From the NCBI GenBank assembly GCA_028277645.1, contig JANQFV010000007.1:1-35065 (forward strand): a stretch of DNA of 35,065 nt. Direction: 5' to 3'. The notes beneath the pieces are model-generated. The model did not search any database, had not been told where the DNA came from, and saw nothing but the letters and a program-made list of their open reading frames with translations. This stretch comes from Phycisphaerae bacterium (GTDB lineage Bacteria > Planctomycetota > Phycisphaerae > UBA1845 > Fen-1342). The translations under genes and the position numbers were made by a program. Below are positions 29,826 through 35,065 of the stretch, in pieces. Positions within the stretch are counted from its first letter, which is position 1. The number at the start of each line of letters is the position of its first letter.

Positions 29826-31319
29826 TTATCCCTTCACCAGCTCCGCTAACACGGCGACAAGCATTTTGTACGACTTTTGCACCGAAGCGACCCAGATGCG
29901 CTCGTCCGGGCTGTGCGCCCCTTCGATCCGCGGACCGAACGACACCATGTCCATCTGGCCTTCGCCGACGCGTTCGCCGATCAGGCCGCACTCCAGGCCG
30001 GCGTGAATTGCCGTGACGTTCGGCTCGGCCCCGAACTGCTCCTGATACACCCGTCGACAAACGGCAAGCGTCTTCGAATCCACATCGGGCGCCCAGCCGG
30101 GGTACTCATTCCCCGACTCGACCTCGGCACCGCCCAGCTCACCAATCGCGGCGATCCGCCGGGCGGTCTCATGCAGCTCGGCCCGTAGCGAACTGCGGGA
30201 CAGGCAACCCACGGTGATGCGCAGCTTACCGTCGTCAGTGTCGCAAATCGCCGTCGACGTGCTGTTCGACGTCTGCACCAGACCGGCGATCTCCGGCACC
30301 ACCGACAGCACGCCGTGCGGCAACGCTGCGATCGCGGTGAGCACGCGATGCGTGTCCGCCTCGCTGGCGACTGCGTCCGCACCGGCCGTCTCGATCTCAA
30401 TCACGCAGTTCGGCTCGTTGCCGTGCTCGCGCGTCTCGGCCTGCACATCGGCGGCGGCATCACGCAGCTTCTCGATCAGTCCGGTCGGCCCACTGACAAC
30501 CGCTATCGCCTCGCGCGGAATCGCGTTGCGCTTGCTGCCACCTGTCAAGCTCGCCAGTTGCAGCCCGCCGTCGTCGACACAGCGCAGCACGCGGACCAGC
30601 AGCTTGATTGCATTCCCGCGATTCAGGTGGATGTCCCCGCCGGAGTGTCCGCCGGCCAGCCCCGCAACGATGACACGGCAGAACTCGGCATTCTCCGGCG
30701 CCTTCGTCAGCGGCAAACGCCACGTCAGATTCGAGTCGCGTCCGCCGGCGCAACCGATATAGATCGCCTCATCTTCCTCCGAGTCAAGGTTGACCAGCCG
30801 GCGACCCTGGAAGAAGTCCGGCTCCAGCGCCTTCGCGCCGGTCATGCCCATCTCTTCGTCAATCGTGCAGAGGATTTCGAGCGGACCGTGCTTCACGTCC
30901 GGCGACTTGGCAGCTGCCAGCGCCATGCACACGCCGATGCCGTTGTCCGCCCCGAGCGTCGTGCCGTCGGCGCGAACGATCTGTGCGCCATCTTCCGTAT
31001 CGAGCACGAGGCGGATCGGGTCATTGTCGAAATCGTGCTCGGTGCCGGAGTTCTTCTCGCAGACCATATCGAGGTGGCCTTGCAGCACGGTAATCGGCGC
31101 GTTCTCGCAGCCCTTGGTCGCCGGCACTTCGATCACCATGTTGCCGACGGCGTCCTCGCGCACCGTGAAGCCCATGCCCTCCGCGGTCTTACGCATATGC
31201 GCGCGAATCTGCTGTTCGTGCTTCGATGGCCGCGGGACGGCGGACATCTCCGCGAACAGCTCCCAGACATCCTTGGGCTCGAGGTTCTCAACGGCGGCGG
31301 CACTAGGCGGAAACGGCAT
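29826..31319 (-). CDS. pepD: Xaa-His dipeptidase (aminoacyl-histidine dipeptidase), M20 family
   Basis: This is a 497-residue cytoplasmic metallopeptidase of the PepD group. The zinc ligands are visible in order: His in LQGHLDMVC with the catalytic Asp, Asp in GADNGIGVC (bridging), the catalytic Glu-Glu in TIDEEMGMTGA, Asp in VNLDSEEDEAI, and His in AIHAGLECGLIG near the end. A lid or dimerisation domain lies between about residues 210 and 390 (GLAGGHSGGDIHLNRGNAIK). The length and motifs match the family, which cleaves dipeptides such as carnosine and other Xaa-His pairs. The gene has GAGGAAGGAAC before the ATG. It is separated from pepP by a 156-base repeat-bearing spacer. Confidence 0.93.
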   Translation of the reverse strand: MPFPPSAAAVENLEPKDVWELFAEMSAVPRPSKHEQQIRAHMRKTAEGMGFTVREDAVGNMVIEVPATKGCENAPITVLQGHLDMVCEKNSGTEHDFDNDPIRLVLDTEDGAQIVRADGTTLGADNGIGVCMALAAAKSPDVKHGPLEILCTIDEEMGMTGAKALEPDFFQGRRLVNLDSEEDEAIYIGCAGGRDSNLTWRLPLTKAPENAEFCRVIVAGLAGGHSGGDIHLNRGNAIKLLVRVLRCVDDGGLQLASLTGGSKRNAIPREAIAVVSGPTGLIEKLRDAAADVQAETREHGNEPNCVIEIETAGADAVASEADTHRVLTAIAALPHGVLSVVPEIAGLVQTSNSTSTAICDTDDGKLRITVGCLSRSSLRAELHETARRIAAIGELGGAEVESGNEYPGWAPDVDSKTLAVCRRVYQEQFGAEPNVTAIHAGLECGLIGERVGEGQMDMVSFGPRIEGAHSPDERIWVASVQKSYKMLVAVLAELVKG

Positions 31320-31396
31320 GGTTCTGTTCCTTCCTCAAGTGAATGATGGAACCGGCATTGTAGCAGGATTCCCCCCACGATCCGAGTCGCGTCGAT

Positions 31397-31420
31397 ACCC
31401 TCGCTCGCGCTTCGGGCTCT
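31397..31420. repeat. Dispersed repeat of 'ccctcgctcgcgcttcggg' type
   Basis: The segment ACCCTCGCTCGCGCTTCGGG plus CTCT lies in the spacer between pepP and pepD. I recall near-identical text, translated on the other strand as RARSASEG or similar, as an intergenic repeat in planctomycete genomes. Only one copy is in the window, so this rests on memory. Confidence 0.4.
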
Positions 31421-31450
31421 GATTCCAAGTACCTTCTTACCCTCTGTGCT

Positions 31451-31468
31451 CTCTGTGCCTCTGTGGTG
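31451..31468. repeat. CTCTGTG repeat, copy 1
   Basis: CTCTGTGCCTCTGTGGTG lies seven bases past the pepP stop codon (minus strand), preceded by CTTCTTACCCTCTGTG. The same 18 bases recur at 33645-33662, also just past a minus-strand stop codon. This is the widespread CACCACAGAGGCACAGAG intergenic repeat, whose accidental translation (HRGTEGTE, TTEAQR) fills databases. Confidence 0.75.
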
Positions 31469-31475
31469 ATCTCTC

Positions 31476-32876
31476 TTAAGCCTTCCCCACGCAACCGGCC
31501 ACGTCATCCGCATTCGTCGGCACCATTTCCGACAGCACTTCCGGCCCGTTCGCGTCGCGTACGCAGATCGTGTGCTCGACGCGGATCCCGCCGAAGCGGG
31601 CCCGCAGCAGCACGTCTACCTTGTCGCGATTCACCACGTCCGCCAGCGGCTCGGTCAGTTCCTTACTCTCCCAGATCGCCGGCACGAGATAGATTCCCGG
31701 TTCGACCGTCACGCACATCCCGGCCTCGAGATCGCGATCCAGCCGCAGGTACTTGTTGCCGAACTCCGGTCGGCGCGTGCGGCCCGGCGCGTAGCCGGCC
31801 AGGTCGCCAAAGTCTTCCATGTCGTGTGCGTCCAGCCCGATCAGGTGACCCACGCCGTGCGGGTAGAAGAGCGTGTGCGCACGGCGGGCGAGCAGGTCAT
31901 CGGGATCGCCGCGGAGCAGGTCTACCTCAACCAGCCCTTCGCAGATCACGCGCGCGGACAGGTCGTGTACGTCGCGGTAGCGCTTGCCCGGCACGCACGC
32001 CGCCGTCGCCGCGTTGAGCGAACGCTCGACCGTGTCGTAGAGCTGTCGCTGAATCTCCGACCACTGGCCGCTGACCGGAAACGTCCGTGTGATGTCGCTA
32101 GCGTAGCCACCCGGCTCCTCCGCGCCGGCGTCGACCAGCAGCAGCGCGCCGTCCTGCAGTGTGTTCGGGTGGCCGTGACCGTGCAGCACTTCGCCGCGGA
32201 CCGTCACGATCGGCGTGAACGACACGTCGCACTGCTCGGACTCCAGCATCATCCGAAACGCGCCGGCGACGTCCGCCTCGCGCTTGCCGGGGCGTGTGAA
32301 CGCCATCGCGGTCAGGTGGGCCACACCCGCGACCTTCGCCGCCCGGCGCATTGCGACGAGTTCGTACTCGTCCTTGATCAGGCGCTGGGCGATGATCGCG
32401 AGCAGCTCGTCATCGTTCGCGGGCTCGACGCTCAACTGCTGCGCCCAGCGAATCGTGCCGGGATACGGCGCGACTACGCCCGCGGCTTTGCGACCGTTCA
32501 ACAGCTTCGTCAGACCCTCAGGCGGCGCGAGTGACGCGACCGGAAGGTCCACCGCGTTGGCCAGCGTCTCATCCGCCAGCGGCTCGCCGATCCACAGCGC
32601 ATCGTCCGGGCCGGCGGGTGGGCGAATCAGCGTCACGCCGGTTTGTCCGTCGCTGCCCGGCTCGATCAGCAACGCCGCATTCTCCACCGGCGGGCCGCCG
32701 TAGTAGAGGTACGAGCTGTTCGCCCGAAAGCGATGCGGATTGGTCGGATAGTTCCGCGCCGGCGCATGCCCGGCAAACAAAACCAACGGCCGCCCCAGCG
32801 ACGTTGCCCGTTTCGCCCGCCGTTCACAATAAACCCCCGCCGGCGCCGCCATCGGCAGACGATGATCATGACTCAT
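31476..32876 (-). CDS. pepP: Xaa-Pro aminopeptidase, M24B family
   Basis: This is a 466-residue protein with the N-terminal aminopeptidase P domain (FRANSSYLYYGG...) and the C-terminal pita-bread catalytic domain. Five metal ligands are visible: Asp in LLVDAGAEE, Asp in YASDITRTFPV, His in PHGVGHLIGLDAHDMED, Glu in VTVEPGIYL, and Glu in IRVEHTICV. By family it releases the first residue of peptides whose second residue is proline and uses two Mn(II) ions. The frame is open further upstream into the neighbouring gene, but AAGGACG lies before the ATG at 32876 and homology starts there. It overlaps the stop of the zinc-ribbon protein by four bases. Confidence 0.92.
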   Translation of the reverse strand: MSHDHRLPMAAPAGVYCERRAKRATSLGRPLVLFAGHAPARNYPTNPHRFRANSSYLYYGGPPVENAALLIEPGSDGQTGVTLIRPPAGPDDALWIGEPLADETLANAVDLPVASLAPPEGLTKLLNGRKAAGVVAPYPGTIRWAQQLSVEPANDDELLAIIAQRLIKDEYELVAMRRAAKVAGVAHLTAMAFTRPGKREADVAGAFRMMLESEQCDVSFTPIVTVRGEVLHGHGHPNTLQDGALLLVDAGAEEPGGYASDITRTFPVSGQWSEIQRQLYDTVERSLNAATAACVPGKRYRDVHDLSARVICEGLVEVDLLRGDPDDLLARRAHTLFYPHGVGHLIGLDAHDMEDFGDLAGYAPGRTRRPEFGNKYLRLDRDLEAGMCVTVEPGIYLVPAIWESKELTEPLADVVNRDKVDVLLRARFGGIRVEHTICVRDANGPEVLSEMVPTNADDVAGCVGKA

Positions 32877-33493
32877 AATCGCACGTCCTTTCGCCCGGCA
32901 TGATAACGCGCTCGCCACAGTCTGCGGGACTCCCAACGCCAAGCGTCCCACACCCACCACCGATTGCGCCGAACGACTTTGGGGATTGCTATGAGCCACA
33001 GGACCGCATGTAGTCCAAAGGCCACGAACGAGAACAGGAACAACGCCGCACATGCCCCAACCCACGCGAACAGCATTTGTTCCCGAAACGCGAAGTCAAT
33101 CGAGCCTACGAATTCGGCCACGCCGAGAATCTGCGCAACTAGCCAGATCAAACTCCAACTGCCGATTGCAATGAACTGGGCGGCGATCCCGGCCCAAAGA
33201 CTCATACGAAATGCCCAATAGAACCAGTTGTTCTGCGGACGCCGCATCCGTGCGTACTGCTCGACCAGCAATTCGCCGCGATCGAATGGCGTTCCGCACT
33301 CCGGGCACCGTGGCTCCGGCAACGCGCGCAGTTCATAGCCGCACTGCATACACCAGACCGGCAGCACGTCTTCGGGAAACTCGGCCGGGTCGATGCGTTT
33401 GGCACAACCCAGTCTCCACAAGAACCGCAGGTCGTACCAATTCTCGCGCAAACAGTCAGCCAGCTCATAAATCACGTGACGAGCAAACGACAT
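32873..33493 (-). CDS. Zinc-ribbon membrane protein of unknown function
   Basis: This is a 206-residue protein with a cytoplasmic N-terminal part carrying a zinc ribbon (WCMQCGYELRAL...CPECGTPF, a CxxC...CxxC pair around residues 48-67), then two hydrophobic helices (about 93-120 and 140-168), and an Arg/Trp-rich C-terminal tail (RRNRWWVWDAWRW). The CGY.L..L....CPECG text is a hallmark of small membrane proteins in planctomycetes, of unknown role. The stop overlaps the start of pepP (ATGA), so the two are expressed together, which may only reflect compact packing. The ribosome site is weak (GGTGGG). Confidence 0.75.
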   Translation of the reverse strand: MSFARHVIYELADCLRENWYDLRFLWRLGCAKRIDPAEFPEDVLPVWCMQCGYELRALPEPRCPECGTPFDRGELLVEQYARMRRPQNNWFYWAFRMSLWAGIAAQFIAIGSWSLIWLVAQILGVAEFVGSIDFAFREQMLFAWVGACAALFLFSFVAFGLHAVLWLIAIPKVVRRNRWWVWDAWRWESRRLWRARYHAGRKDVRL

Positions 33494-33550
33494 GCCGACC
33501 CACCAAAAGTCAACACATGACGCCAGAAGCAGTCACATCTAGCCCAGTCC

Positions 33551-33565
33551 GCGGGCGAAGCCCGC
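33551..33565. repeat. Short GC hairpin
   Basis: GCGGGC and GCCCGC form a 6-base stem over a GAA loop in the 171-base spacer before the zinc-ribbon gene. It is followed by a run of related 8-9 base words (ccctatgt, ccctgcgt, ccctaagt, cccttctt) up to about 33601. These look like degraded tandem repeats. Confidence 0.5.
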
Positions 33566-33644
33566 TCTACACCCTATGTCCCTGCGTCCCTAAGTCCCTT
33601 CTTACCTTCGTGCCTGAGTGCCTATGTGCCTTCTTCTCTGCGCC

Positions 33645-33662
33645 CTCTGTGCCTCTGTGGTG
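33645..33662. repeat. CTCTGTG repeat, copy 2
   Basis: The same 18 bases as at 31451-31468 (CTCTGTGCCTCTGTGGTG), here two bases past the stop codon of the S9 peptidase gene on the minus strand, flanked by a longer series of 'gtgcc' and 'cttctt' words from 33596. Confidence 0.75.
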
Positions 33663-33664
33663 TC

Positions 33665-35065
33665 TTACTTCTTACACCACCGATCCAGCCACCCAACCAC
33701 CTCCTCATGCCACTGCACGCTGTTCTGCGGCTTCAGCACCCAATGGTTTTCGTCCGGGAAGTACAGCAGCCGGCTCGGGACGCCCCGGCGTTGCAGCGCG
33801 GTGAACGTCGAGATGCCCTGTGTATCCACGACGCGGAAGTCCTGCTGGCCGTGGATCACCAGCGTCGGCACGCGCCACTTGTGTACATGGTCGATCGGGT
33901 TGTGCTTGCCGTACTCGCCGACCGCTTTCCACGGCGGCCCGCCGCGCTCCCATTCGGGGAACCACAGCTCTTCAGTGTCGTAGTAGGCCATCAGCTCGTC
34001 GATATTGCCATCGTGACACACGAAGCAGCGGAACGGCTCGTTCCACACGCCGTGAATCCAGTTGACCATGTACCCGCCGTACGACGCACCCAGCCCGGCG
34101 ACGCGCTTGGAGTCGAGCCACTTGTACTTCTTCAGCGCGGCGGCGAGCCCCTTCTGCAAATCCTCGAGCGGCCGATCGCCCCAGTGACTGTTGATCGCGT
34201 CGGTAAACGCCTGGCCGTAACCGGTCGAGGCGTGGAAGTCGATCATGATCGCGGCATAGCCCGCGCCGGCGTACACCTGCGGGTTCCAGCGGTAGTGGAA
34301 GTCGCTGCCGAACGAGCCCTGCGGCCCGCCGTGAATGAGGAACGCGACGGGGTACTTCTTCCGCGGATTGAAGTTCGCCGGCTTGACGATCCACGCGTAG
34401 ACCTTGTCGTTGTTCCAGCCGCGGAAGGTGAACTGCGCCGACGTGCCCATCCGCACGTGCCGGAGCTTCGGGCCGTTGATGTTGGTGAGTTGTTTCGCTG
34501 TGCCGCCGCGGAGCGGGACGGAGTAGAGCTCGACCGGGCTGCGATGATGGCACAGGCCGTAGACCAGGCGTTTGCCCGCGACCGCGATCGCCGTCACCTT
34601 GCCGTCGCCGACCATCTTGCGCACCTGCCCGCCGGGCACGCTGACGGCGAACAGCGGGTGATGGCCGAGGTCGTCTGCGGCGGTGTAAATCGTCTTGCCG
34701 TCTGCCGCCCAGGCAATCCCGCCCGCTGAGCGGTCCCAGTCTTCGGTGATCACGCGCGATTTACGCGTCTTCCAGTTCAGCACCACGATGCGGAGCCGAT
34801 CAGCCTCGTAGCCGGCGCGCTGCATCGCGAGATACGCGAGCGATTTTCCATTCGGCGAGAAGACTGGGCTGGTGATCGTCGCGCCCTGGCCGTCGACCAG
34901 AACTTCCGGCCGCTGCTTCCCGTCGATCAGCGCGACATACAGATTGAAGTGCGTCGACCATGCCTCCTTGCGCCCAACGTTGCGACAGGCAAACACGACC
35001 TGCTGCCCGTCAGGCGTAAACGTGTATTCCTCGTCTCCGCCGAAGGGCTTCGACGGACAGTCGGC
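33665..35065 (-). CDS. Prolyl oligopeptidase family (S9) peptidase, N-terminus cut by window edge
   Basis: Only the last 466 residues are present; the frame is open to the end of the window. The visible part begins in the beta-propeller (PDGQQVVFACRN, FSPNGKSLAYLAMQ, AWAADGKTIYTAADD) and continues into the alpha/beta hydrolase domain: LIHGGPQGSFG (oxyanion region), GASYGGYMVNWIHG with the nucleophile Ser in GxSxGG, the Asp in HGQQDFRVVDTQG, and the His in PDENHWVL. This is a complete catalytic triad of an acylaminoacyl-peptidase/dipeptidyl-peptidase-like enzyme. Whether it is exported cannot be seen, because the start is missing. The GTG at 34996 is an internal codon, not a real start. Confidence 0.92.
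   Translation of the reverse strand, partial: ADCPSKPFGGDEEYTFTPDGQQVVFACRNVGRKEAWSTHFNLYVALIDGKQRPEVLVDGQGATITSPVFSPNGKSLAYLAMQRAGYEADRLRIVVLNWKTRKSRVITEDWDRSAGGIAWAADGKTIYTAADDLGHHPLFAVSVPGGQVRKMVGDGKVTAIAVAGKRLVYGLCHHRSPVELYSVPLRGGTAKQLTNINGPKLRHVRMGTSAQFTFRGWNNDKVYAWIVKPANFNPRKKYPVAFLIHGGPQGSFGSDFHYRWNPQVYAGAGYAAIMIDFHASTGYGQAFTDAINSHWGDRPLEDLQKGLAAALKKYKWLDSKRVAGLGASYGGYMVNWIHGVWNEPFRCFVCHDGNIDELMAYYDTEELWFPEWERGGPPWKAVGEYGKHNPIDHVHKWRVPTLVIHGQQDFRVVDTQGISTFTALQRRGVPSRLLYFPDENHWVLKPQNSVQWHEEVVGWLDRWCKK

Noticed and set aside
31133..31513. Frame with text HHRGTESTEG and RARSASEG
   Set aside because: Translation of the CACAGAG and CGCTTCGGG intergenic repeats; such texts are known false proteins.

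Overview
The window (about 35 kb, high GC, mostly closely packed genes) looks like a chromosomal piece of a member of the Planctomycetota, possibly Phycisphaerae-like. This is inference. It rests on a giant secreted protein with thrombospondin type 3 repeats, a Cys-rich module and a Cys/hydrophobic/Arg C-terminal tail; a small membrane protein with a CGY...CPECG zinc ribbon; and several short palindromic intergenic repeats of kinds I recall from planctomycete and environmental genomes. I see no rRNA, tRNA, CRISPR array, transposase or phage gene.

Layout. 1-4730: a truncated UPF0316-type membrane protein, a VOC/glyoxalase-fold protein, a small SbsA-Ig-like lipoprotein followed by a cruciform repeat, a bacterioferritin, a PilT-like ATPase and an MFS transporter. 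5110-11226: a 2038-residue secreted M6-like metalloprotease, closed by a strong terminator. 11475-23369: the core of the window, a run of same-strand genes with many stop/start overlaps. It begins with signalling genes (PAS histidine kinase, receiver, HD-GYP protein, degenerate GGDEF protein, STAS protein) and continues into a type IV pilus/type II secretion assembly set (GspE/PilB, GspF/PilC, PilM, PilN, PilO, a GspC/PilP-like protein and one major pseudopilin), ending in a terminator at 23454. 23583-26524 (minus strand, convergent): a secretin and a coupled TPR lipoprotein, completing the machine. 27149-29611: a secreted GH13 alpha-amylase family enzyme. 29826-34996+ (minus strand): two peptidases (PepD, PepP), a zinc-ribbon membrane protein, and a truncated prolyl oligopeptidase, separated by repeat-rich spacers.

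How the genes may work together. The assembly ATPase carries an N-terminal MshEN domain with both halves of the RLGxxL...G c-di-GMP-binding motif. Just upstream lie an HD-GYP protein with intact HD and GYP motifs (a c-di-GMP phosphodiesterase by family) and a protein whose GGDEF motif is degraded. A STAS protein directly overlaps the ATPase start codon. The simplest reading is a dedicated local circuit, kinase to receiver to c-di-GMP hydrolysis and STAS switch, that controls this pilus or secretion machine. The flanking large metalloprotease and the amylase are plausible exported substrates. The machine is incomplete within the window: no prepilin peptidase or minor pseudopilins are present, and the only retraction-type ATPase is the distant PilT-like gene.
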